Shown piece after piece: positions 1 through 5,583 of a DNA stretch of 15,330 bases (within the stretch, counting starts at the first letter, position 1; every line of letters begins with the position of its first letter). Where the stretch lies: assembly GCA_964576115.1 (NCBI GenBank), contig CAZNUA010000036.1, positions 21,682 through 37,011 on the forward strand, written 5' to 3'. The notes beneath the pieces are model-generated. The model was given only the letters and a program-made list of their open reading frames with translations, was not told the DNA's origin and did not search any database. Source of the stretch: CAYSYY01 sp964576115 [NCBI: uncultured Gemmatimonadota bacterium]. Its GTDB lineage: Bacteria > Blakebacterota > Blakebacteria > Blakebacterales. Position numbers and translations under genes: made by a program.

Positions 1-93
<93 letters not shown>

Positions 94-419
94 GGGTTGT
101 CCCGCACCAAGTTACGAACCCAACCCTGATTTGGAAATCACTCGTTGATCCACTGCTGATCAATTGAAAGATCATCGCTCACATTGAGGGCGTTGGTTGT
201 ACCCTGCATATCCACCAGCGGAGGATTGCTGACCAGAGCGCAGGGGAGGATGAAACCGGCTGCGAATCCCGTACATTTATATAAACCGCTTATTGTCTCA
301 GGCGTTCAGTACGTGTACTGATAGCAACCCTGTATTCACTCTGCTCGCACCCATTATGAGCTATCGGAATAAGGCGAGCGGAGGAAGGGCTGTTTCACCC
401 GTATACACAGGGACCACAC
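94..419. other. Intergenic leader without a convincing gene
   Basis: This 326-bp spacer separates the minus-strand tRNA from the first plus-strand gene. It is more AT-rich than its surroundings and must hold the tRNA promoter on the minus strand and the promoter of the lipoprotein gene on the plus strand. I see no convincing -35/-10 pair. The only clear structure is the palindrome at 306-321, listed separately. A weak inverted repeat TGATC/GATCA lies near 158-176. Open frames here are short and lack a ribosome-binding site. Confidence 0.6.
306..321. repeat. 16-bp perfect palindrome upstream of lipoprotein gene
   Basis: The sequence TCAGTACGTGTACTGA has 7-bp arms around a 2-nt centre (GT) and lies about 100 bp upstream of the lipoprotein start at 420. 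Its length and symmetry suit a dimeric repressor or activator site. There is no T-run, so a terminator is unlikely. The role is inferred and no cognate regulator is visible. Confidence 0.45.
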
Positions 420-899
420 ATGACAGCGAATCACCGGGGTTGGGGCCGCCCGTACCGGCTCCCGGCGACGTTCCTGCTGACTATGCTCGCACTTCTTCTG
501 GCACACTGCAGTAATCCGACCGAAGGAACCTGCCGAAAAGGACACTACGAAGGATACATCGGCCTGGGGGCGAACGTGAGCCAGGTCGCGACCGGAGAAC
601 TCACCATCGATATCGATCGCTCCGACGCCTGCACCCTGGCTGGAACGATCTCCGGAGAATGGACGCCGTGGGGCGATTTTGAACTCTCTTTCTGCGGCGA
701 ACCCTGGATCCGTACCTGTGGTGACATGATGGCACACCTGACCTGCCGTCGCGTCCGGGCGGGGATCGACACACTCGAGGCCGCCGTCACTCTCTACGGC
801 GATTTCAGCTCGACCTCGCCCAGCATCTACGGCCAGTGGTACACCGATGACGGTTCTCCTTTCGCTGCTTCGGGGCTGTGGAGTGTATTGAAAAATTAG
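420..899 (+). CDS. Small secreted lipoprotein, paralogue of the gene at 3602
   Basis: This is a predicted 159-residue exported protein of unrecognised family. The start is ATG 420, with AGGGA at 409-413 giving a 6-nt spacer. A basic N-terminus (residues 1-13) precedes a hydrophobic stretch (about 15-28) ending LLLAHC. Cys30 is the likely lipidation site, although His at -1 is unusual for a lipobox. The mature part is predicted beta-rich and contains YEGYIGLG, ATGELT, GTISGEW and RAGIDT, ending in SGLWSVLKN. The same blocks occur in the same order in the protein at 3602-4084, so the two are diverged paralogues. This copy has five non-lipidated cysteines where the other has one, suggesting disulfides. 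It is followed by two hairpins and an M14 peptidase gene. The function is unknown; a cell-surface or periplasmic beta-barrel or sandwich binding protein is a guess. Confidence 0.85.
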   Translation: MTANHRGWGRPYRLPATFLLTMLALLLAHCSNPTEGTCRKGHYEGYIGLGANVSQVATGELTIDIDRSDACTLAGTISGEWTPWGDFELSFCGEPWIRTCGDMMAHLTCRRVRAGIDTLEAAVTLYGDFSSTSPSIYGQWYTDDGSPFAASGLWSVLKN

Positions 900-941
900 A
901 ATCACTGCCCTCCCGGACAGAGTCATGGACCCGCCCCACTT

Positions 942-959
942 CGGGTACTACCATACCCG
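942..959 (+). repeat. Hairpin 1 in lipoprotein-peptidase spacer
   Basis: CGGGTA (942-947) and TACCCG (954-959) form a perfect 6-bp stem around the loop CTACCA. It starts 42 nt after the lipoprotein stop. There is no U-tract, so it is not a standard intrinsic terminator. It stands 4 nt before a second hairpin. Confidence 0.5.
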
Positions 960-963
960 TGAT

Positions 964-981
964 CGCCCTGATTTCAGGGCG
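964..981 (+). repeat. Hairpin 2 in lipoprotein-peptidase spacer
   Basis: CGCCCTGA (964-971) and TCAGGGCG (974-981) are perfect complements. They give a 7-bp stem with a 4-nt ATTT loop, or formally 8 bp with a 2-nt gap. The hairpin ends 58 nt before the peptidase start. It could be a partial terminator, an mRNA-processing or stability element, or, with hairpin 1, an alternative-fold leader. No poly-T follows. Confidence 0.55.
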
Positions 982-1039
982 CCGGGATAACGGCGGAGTA
1001 CGTTCCCGGCTGCACAACTCGAGGTCCGGAGGGAATACC

Positions 1040-3100
1040 ATGACAAGAACCGTGACTCTGTTCGCAGCCGCTCTGGCGGCGAGTACAGTGATGTCTGTTC
1101 CGGGATCGGCCCAGCAGCCGGAGCAGGATCCCGTCCGGCCCCTCTCTTTTCTGAGCGAGAACATCAGGAACGTGAGCAACCTGGAACGGCTGGGTGTGCC
1201 CTACATGGTACGCCGCAACATGCCCGGCACCGCCGATGCCATCATCTACCGCTTCGACTACGACGAGACCAAACCCCTGGTGCCCGGCGAGTTCGACATC
1301 TCGCATTACTTCGACTACGACGAGATCGTGTACTGGTTCGACCGCTGGAACCGGGAGTATACCGATCTGACCGAGGTGATCTCGATCGGCAAGACGATAG
1401 AGGGACGCGACATCTGGGTTCTGGCCGTGACCAACAAGAACACCGGCCACCGCACCCGCAAGCCGGCCATGTGGATGGGCGGAGCGCGTCACTCGGGAGA
1501 GGTCACCCCCACCGTGGCGGTGATGGACCTCGCCCACCGGTTGATCGACGGGTACGGCACCGATCCCGAACTGACCGATATGGTCGACCATAACGTCTAC
1601 TACCTGCAGCCGATGGAGAATCCCGACGGGGACAACATGTACCTGAACACGGTTCACTCCAACCGGTCCACCAACCGACCGTATGATCAGAACGGCAACG
1701 GGATCTGCGACGAGGACATCGAACAGGATCTGAATAACGACGGTTACATCACCCAGATGCGGCAGTACGTCGGGGAGGGCAACGGGAACTCCCGGAAGGA
1801 TCCGCGCGATCCCTCCGGCCGGCTCATGACCCGCTCCCGTGGTGGTTTCGGTGGTAGTGGCCGTGGCGGTGGCGTTGAGGGCGATTACCTGATCTGGACC
1901 GAGGGCATCGATATCGACGGCGACGGCCGGATCAATTCCGACACCGTCGGCGGACTCGACATGCACCGGCAGGACAGCCACGCCTGGCGGCCGATGAGCG
2001 AGGATACCGGCCACGGCTTCACCCAGCGGGGAGCCAGCATGTTCCCGTACTCCGAGCCCGAGATCCGCAGCCTCTTCCAGTTCCTGATGGCCAACCCAAA
2101 CATCTCGATCACCCAGACCATGCACACCGCCGTGCCGATGATCCTGCGCGGTCCCTCCAGTTCGGCCACCGATGAGTCGGTGTGGACCATGGACCGGGCT
2201 TATTTACGCCACTTCGACGAACAGGGGATCGAACTGACCGGCTACGAATGGGCCGGGGATACCCACGAGATCTACGCCTCTCGGGGCCGCTGGCCCAACC
2301 AACGGCTCTCCAACATCCTGGGGCACAGCCTGGACTGGGGGTACTTCCAGTACGGTGCCTTCTGGTACGGAGACGAATTGTGGGGTTCGATCCGGATGGA
2401 CTACCTGGAGGACTACAACAACGACGGCGAAGTGGACGACCTCGATGCCCTCTATGCCTGCGACAACGTGCCCGGTATGGACCGGATCTTCATCGACTGG
2501 GAAACGGTCGAGCACCCCGACCTGGGAACCGTGGAAGTCGGCGGCTGGAACGGCAAGTTCTGGCAGACGAACGCGCCGCCGGTGTTGCTCAAGCCGGCTG
2601 TCGAGCGGCAGACCGCCTTCAATCTCTACCTGGCCAAATCGCTGCCCCGCCTGGTCATCACCGACGTGGCGGTGACACCTAACCGGGACGGCACCCGCAC
2701 CATCACCGCCACCATCGAGAACCAGGGTCTGACCCCCGATGCCACCAAGCAGGCCCACATGATCAAGATCGTCCGGCGCACCGAGGCCACCCTCTCCCCG
2801 GGGGCGGGACTCACGCTGGTGCGTGGTGAGACCACCGAGTACGAGGTCGAGGTACCGCCCTGGGGCATGGCCACCAGAACCGAGCAGACCAACGCCCGCA
2901 CGCAGGTCCTGAACTACTTCGCCGGTACACTGGTGGATGACGACGGCGAGGATCCCTTCTTCCCCCCCGAGCGGGGTGGACCGGGAGAGTGGCAGCGGGT
3001 CCAGCAGGTCTCGTGGATCGTGCGCGGCACCGGGGAGGCCGAGATCGAAGTCCGTTCCACCCGCGGGGGCTGGGCAACGGCGACCGTTACGGTGCGCTGA
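1040..3100 (+). CDS. Secreted M14 zinc carboxypeptidase-family metallopeptidase
   Basis: This is a predicted exported zinc exopeptidase of 686 residues. I chose ATG 1040 because GGAGGG lies at 1028-1033 and a signal peptide begins there (MTRTVTLFAAALAAS..., likely cut near SA-QQ, residues 24-25). The frame is open back to 878 but without such signals. The M14 domain (about 85-460) shows zinc ligands His151 and Glu154 (ARHSGE), NPDG at 194-197, a third His at 362 (QTMHTAV), and DWGYFQYGAFWYGDEL at 432-447, where Glu446 fits the catalytic glutamate. Four Asp/Asn loops resembling EF-hand or dockerin calcium sites occur near 216, 230, 291 and 458. A glycine-rich stretch lies at 268-280. The C-terminal part (about 535-686) looks like a beta-sandwich module. 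The likely role is peptide trimming outside the cytoplasm; the substrate is unknown. Confidence 0.9.
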   Translation: MTRTVTLFAAALAASTVMSVPGSAQQPEQDPVRPLSFLSENIRNVSNLERLGVPYMVRRNMPGTADAIIYRFDYDETKPLVPGEFDISHYFDYDEIVYWFDRWNREYTDLTEVISIGKTIEGRDIWVLAVTNKNTGHRTRKPAMWMGGARHSGEVTPTVAVMDLAHRLIDGYGTDPELTDMVDHNVYYLQPMENPDGDNMYLNTVHSNRSTNRPYDQNGNGICDEDIEQDLNNDGYITQMRQYVGEGNGNSRKDPRDPSGRLMTRSRGGFGGSGRGGGVEGDYLIWTEGIDIDGDGRINSDTVGGLDMHRQDSHAWRPMSEDTGHGFTQRGASMFPYSEPEIRSLFQFLMANPNISITQTMHTAVPMILRGPSSSATDESVWTMDRAYLRHFDEQGIELTGYEWAGDTHEIYASRGRWPNQRLSNILGHSLDWGYFQYGAFWYGDELWGSIRMDYLEDYNNDGEVDDLDALYACDNVPGMDRIFIDWETVEHPDLGTVEVGGWNGKFWQTNAPPVLLKPAVERQTAFNLYLAKSLPRLVITDVAVTPNRDGTRTITATIENQGLTPDATKQAHMIKIVRRTEATLSPGAGLTLVRGETTEYEVEVPPWGMATRTEQTNARTQVLNYFAGTLVDDDGEDPFFPPERGGPGEWQRVQQVSWIVRGTGEAEIEVRSTRGGWATATVTVR

Positions 3101-3116
3101 AAATGATCGGATACTT

Positions 3117-3177
3117 CCTGCCCGGGCCGATCTGGACTCTACTCCAATAGGGGGGAAACCGACCGGCCCGGGGCAGG
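3117..3177 (+). repeat. Long GC-rich inverted repeat after the peptidase gene
   Basis: The arms are CCTGCCCGGGCCG (3117-3129) and CGGCCCGGGGCAGG (3164-3177). They pair over 13 bp with one bulged base around a 34-nt loop, starting 17 nt after the peptidase stop. No U-run follows. It could be an imperfect terminator, an mRNA 3'-end stabiliser, or the ends of a very small relic element. No target-site duplication is evident. Confidence 0.55.
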
Positions 3178-3184
3178 ATAGCGT

Positions 3185-3199
3185 CGGGGATGTGCCCCG
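3185..3199 (+). repeat. Hairpin just upstream of a ribosome-binding site
   Basis: CGGGG (3185-3189) and CCCCG (3195-3199) flank the 5-nt loop ATGTG. The hairpin ends 5 nt before AGGAG (3205-3209), the ribosome-binding site of the small gene at 3216. It may tune access to that site. The stem is short and could be chance in GC-rich DNA. Confidence 0.35.
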
Positions 3200-3215
3200 G
3201 CTACAGGAGATGACC

Positions 3216-3419
3216 GTGAGCGACGAGACTATGCCAGCAGCCGAGGCGACCGAAGACGAGGTTCCCAACTGCATCGACTGCGCTTTTCGCGCCAAAGCCG
3301 AGGCGAAGCCGAGATCTTTCCTGGCCTGGCTCTGGCGCCTGCACACGAAGATCTGTCCCGGCTGGAAGAAGTACCAGCGCTGGCTGGTCGAGCAGGAGAG
3401 CAGTCAGGAGGCGGGCTAG
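3216..3419 (+). CDS. Small CX2C...HX3C protein, possible metal binder
   Basis: This is a predicted 67-residue soluble protein. GTG 3216 is preferred because AGGAG (3205-3209) sits 6 nt upstream. The in-frame ATG at 3210 would touch that motif directly, and the in-frame ATG at 3231 is a weaker alternative. After an acidic N-terminus come Cys19 and Cys22 (NCIDC), a basic stretch with several alanines, a Trp-rich segment (FLAWLWRLH), His43, Cys47 (KICPGW) and Trp/Tyr-rich residues. CX2C-X20-H-X3-C is a plausible four-ligand zinc or redox site. The CPGWK-Y pattern resembles small conserved proteins I recall from other bacteria, but I cannot name the family. The gene lies between the peptidase and the second lipoprotein in the same direction. 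No signal peptide is seen. Confidence 0.75.
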   Translation: MSDETMPAAEATEDEVPNCIDCAFRAKAEAKPRSFLAWLWRLHTKICPGWKKYQRWLVEQESSQEAG

Positions 3420-3569
3420 AAAAACGAATCCGCTGTCTGAAGAGGTCACGAAGCATATGTGTATTCTCCCGCAAGTGGTCGGTCTGCCCGAACCGATAAA
3501 CACCACCGTTACGTAAGCCGTCCCTGTGTCACGGTGTCATACCGACAGTTACACAAGATGCAACACACC

Positions 3570-3583
3570 GTTCCGCAAGGAAC
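3570..3583 (+). repeat. GNRA-capped hairpin before second lipoprotein gene
   Basis: GTTCC-GCAA-GGAAC forms a perfect 5-bp stem with a GCAA (GNRA-type) tetraloop, ending 18 nt upstream of the ATG at 3602. GNRA loops stabilise RNA hairpins, so this may shape the mRNA leader. The stem is too short to exclude chance. Confidence 0.3.
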
Positions 3584-3601
3584 CCGCATGAAGGTCTGGA
3601 T

Positions 3602-4084
3602 ATGAGAACATTCAGGGTATTGCGAGCCCGAAGCAGAGCCCTGCCGATTGTCGCACTTCTCGCGGCGGCAGTGGTCTTCATCGGTGGATGCGAAAGCTCT
3701 CTCAAGGCCGAGTACACCTACCCGGGAACCTGGGAGGGTTATATCGGTCTGGGTCAACAGACCGACCAGATCGCCACAGGCGACCTGACCATGATTGTCG
3801 ATAATGACCGGAACGTCAGTATCTCCGGCAGCATCACGGGCAACTGGAATGTCTACGGCGGCGACTTCGTCCTGGAATTCGAAGGCAACCCCATCATGCG
3901 GGTTCACGACGACATCTTCGGCGAGATCACCATGACCCGCTACCGGGCCGGGATCGACACGACTGAGGTCACCGTCCTCTTCACCGGGGAATTCGCCCCC
4001 TACTCGGTGAGCTGTTTCGGCGACTGGCAAACGGTGACCGGCTCGGCGTTCTCGGGTTCCGGCTCCTGGACGGTGGCCAAGTAG
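3602..4084 (+). CDS. Small secreted lipoprotein, paralogue of the gene at 420
   Basis: This is a predicted 160-residue lipoprotein of unrecognised family. ATG 3602 is used; the upstream region has only weak GGA/AGG signals (3592-3600). An Arg-rich N-terminus precedes a hydrophobic segment (about 14-29) ending FIGGC. Cys30 is a reasonable lipidation site and is at the same position as in the paralogue. Shared blocks with the protein at 420-899 are WEGYIGLG, ATGDLT, ITGNW, GGDFVLEF, RAGIDT and a C-terminal GSGSWTVAK. Only one cysteine remains in the mature part. The two copies flank the M14 peptidase and the small CX2C gene, so a segmental duplication or a functional module is plausible. It is convergent with the FG-GAP gene, with about 70 bp between them. 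Confidence 0.87.
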   Translation: MRTFRVLRARSRALPIVALLAAAVVFIGGCESSLKAEYTYPGTWEGYIGLGQQTDQIATGDLTMIVDNDRNVSISGSITGNWNVYGGDFVLEFEGNPIMRVHDDIFGEITMTRYRAGIDTTEVTVLFTGEFAPYSVSCFGDWQTVTGSAFSGSGSWTVAK

Positions 4085-4155
4085 CTCCAGTCCGGAAACG
4101 GTTCTTTTCTGCAATCTCTGCGTCAGGCGGTTGTATCTGCCGGCGAGATCTTTTT

Positions 4156-5202
4156 CTACCGGCGCAGGCAAAGGTAAACGAAACCGGTGGTTCGTTCCTC
4201 ACCCGACTCACAGTTGCCGATAAGCAGGTCGAGTCGACCGTCCGAGTTCCAGTCGGCCACCCCCAGGCGCAACCGGTAGCCCGGGATAGGGCTGTTCTCT
4301 TTCCACCAGGCGGTGAATTCGCTGTATGAGCCTTCGGTCGGCACCGGCTCGCCGGTGAACACGCTCACCCCGGCCTCGAAGGTGCCCCCGGCCCGGCCGC
4401 GGAAGAAGGTCACCCCGGCGGCCTCGTCCCCGACCAGGATGTCGAGGTAGCCGTCGCCGTCCCAGTCGACCGGCAGTGGGTGCGATTTCGACTGCACTTC
4501 CATCGGCTGCCCGCCGGCGGTGAGCGGTTCGCGCTCCCCGAACTCATACGCGGTCGGGGTGCCCCGGTTCAGGTTCAGGTAGACCTGTCCCATGACGCTG
4601 CCGACGACCATGTCGAAGTCGCTGTCAGAGTCCCAGTCGGTGAAATGGGCCGCGCTCATCCAGCGCCAGAGCCCCATCTCGTCGTCGGGATCCTCGGTGA
4701 TCACTTCGGGAATGACTTCGCCGGCTGCCAACCCTCTAGGCGTACCGGGGAAAATGTACACGTCACCGGGGCTGTACTCACCGGTGATCACATCCTCGTA
4801 ACCGTCGCCGTTCAGATCCACAAACTGTGGAGTGAAACCGATGCATCATGACGGGTGCATGGCGGCGTCCTCTCCGGCCGCCTGAAGGAAGAAGAAGTCA
4901 TCGAACTGCGGCTCGGCGTCGGTGCCGACGTTGAGGTAGACCCGGCAGCGGCCGGCCGTTTCTCCTACCCCGAACTGCCCGACCAGCAAATCCTTGCGGC
5001 CGTCACGGTCGACATCCCAGACAAAGGGTGCCGCATGGCCGATATCGACCTCGATTGGTTCACCGCCGGCAGTGAGCCGTACCGGAGCCTCGAGTCGGGG
5101 CAGGTCGGCGCCGGCACCGCAGCCGGCCAGGAGCATCAGAGCCGTCGGGACGAACACACCGGTAGACAGGGTTCGGTACACTGGACGCTTCATGGGGGGC
5201 AC
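4156..5202 (-). CDS. FG-GAP/VCBS-repeat lipoprotein with in-frame UGA; candidate selenoprotein
   Basis: Read through a single TGA (4846-4848, codon 119), this frame encodes 348 residues. The start is GTG 5202, 4 nt after AAGGAG, or ATG 5193. A hydrophobic segment ends LLAGCGAG, giving a lipobox. The body consists of FG-GAP/VCBS-like blades, each with an Asp-rich Ca-binding loop: DVDRDGRKDLLVG, DLNGDGYEDVITG, DWDSDSDFDMVVG, DWDGDGYLDILVG and DWNSDGRLDLLIG. LTAGGEPIEV before the TGA and LTAGGQPMEV after it show internal repetition. Nothing is missing or out of frame at the TGA, and the next residues are CIGFTPQFVDLNGDG. A SECIS-like hairpin follows immediately. I infer a Sec-Cys pair between blades 1 and 2. 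Without selenocysteine the product would be a 118-residue fragment, so a nonsense mutation or a sequencing error is the alternative. The likely location is extracytoplasmic; the ligand is unknown. Confidence 0.72.
4810..4838 (-). promoter_or_regulatory. Candidate bacterial SECIS hairpin
   Basis: In the mRNA the perfect upper stem is UCCACA-GUU-UGUGGA (4831 to 4817). A lower stem pairs GUUUCA-side bases with UGAAC (4838-4833 with 4814-4810), with one bulged U and a 1x2 internal loop. The apical loop starts 21 nt after the UGA, and its first base is G followed by U. Bacterial SECIS elements sit right after UGA, usually with the loop about 16-37 nt downstream and a G in the first two loop positions. 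In E. coli fdhF a GU in the loop contacts SelB. The pairing was done by hand. Confidence 0.62.
4846..4848 (-). other. In-frame UGA, candidate selenocysteine codon
   Basis: This TGA is in phase with both halves of the FG-GAP gene. It is followed directly by TGC (Cys), so recoding would give Sec-Cys. Other genes here end with TGA (peptidase 3100, DUF6920-like 6435) and use TGG for Trp, so a genome-wide UGA=Trp code is ruled out locally. From memory, related FG-GAP proteins tend to have cysteine at this point before a GF-P-VD-DGDG block; I could not check this. Confidence 0.65.
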
Positions 5203-5345
5203 TCTTCTCCTTCCCGGGCGGAGCTGACAGAGCTCGTCGGGACCTAAAATCTCAGACTCACACGATTACTGCAACCAAAAGGGGAACCGGTACGTCGAAG
5301 TGACAACACGCGGCCTTACGAGGGTACCCCGACACGGAAGGATGA
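5203..5345. other. Divergent promoter spacer
   Basis: This spacer lies between the minus-strand FG-GAP gene and the plus-strand coding fragment and DUF6920-like gene. It should hold promoters in both directions. I see the AAGGAG ribosome-binding site of the FG-GAP gene (minus strand, 5212-5207) and a relatively AT-rich patch around 5245-5285, but no clear promoter hexamers, repeat or RNA gene. Confidence 0.4.
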
Positions 5346-5528
5346 GTCCCTGATGACAGCCTCGACTCCGATCCGGATCAGCGCCGGCTCGCTGCCCGGG
5401 CCGACTTCCCCTTCCTACCGGATGCCCTGCGGCACGGCCGAGCCTACCGCCTCTTCGCTCCTCCCGACGACCTGGCCCGGGTGGAGGTGTACCTGATCGA
5501 TGATCGCCTTTCGGGCAGGGACCACTGA
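5346..5528 (+). pseudogene. Possible truncated coding fragment upstream of the DUF6920-like gene
   Basis: After a stop at 5343-5345 this frame is open for 60 codons, to TGA 5526-5528. By hand count, 47 of 60 codons end in G or C, matching the neighbouring genes. The peptide looks like real globular protein, for example FPFLPDALRHGRAYRLF and DDLARVEVYLIDD. There is no ATG and no ribosome-binding site, and the frame upstream is blocked. I read it as the 3' remnant of a decayed gene, or less likely a small gene with an unusual start. I do not recognise the family. An alternative frame from ATG 5353 gives a Ser/Pro/Thr-rich 46-mer that looks like a shadow. Confidence 0.35.
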
Positions 5529-5583
5529 AGATTCCTTGACCACACGTCCGAGGTTGTGCTTGAAAGAGACGCGGAGGGTCATC

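Noticed and set aside
138-209. Short minus-strand peptide upstream of the tRNA, in a frame open further upstream
   Set aside because: 23 codons with no ribosome-binding site. The sequence looks somewhat protein-like, but there is not enough to support a gene.
293-514. 73-codon plus-strand frame
   Set aside because: It lacks a ribosome-binding site and overlaps the lipoprotein start, and its composition is not protein-like.
974-2125. 383-codon minus-strand open frame opposite the M14 peptidase
   Set aside because: It is an antisense shadow of a GC-rich gene whose own frame carries a signal peptide and conserved zinc motifs. The antisense peptide has no recognisable domain.
2204-3346. 380-codon minus-strand open frame opposite the end of the peptidase
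   Set aside because: Same reason: a shadow across two real plus-strand genes, with a repetitive low-information sequence.
3509-3516. TTACGTAA palindrome in the spacer before the second lipoprotein
   Set aside because: Eight bases is too short to separate from chance. The resemblance to the arms of the PadR-like motif is only partial.
3588-3605. Five-codon ORF (MKVWI) overlapping the second lipoprotein start by ATGA
   Set aside because: Too short and with no attenuator features. The overlap can occur by chance.
4085-4165. Intrinsic terminator between the convergent lipoprotein and FG-GAP genes
   Set aside because: Only a 3-bp CCG/CGG stem near a short T-run and a loose GCCGG/CCGGC pair that overlaps the coding end. 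Neither is a convincing terminator.
4846-4848. Genome-wide UGA=Trp recoding as the explanation for the in-frame TGA
   Set aside because: Other genes in the window stop with TGA and use TGG for Trp, and no other long gene has internal TGA codons.
4800-4860. A frameshift between the two halves of the FG-GAP gene
   Set aside because: The two halves are in exactly the same reading frame, so only the TGA separates them. A point mutation or sequencing error remains possible and is noted as the alternative.
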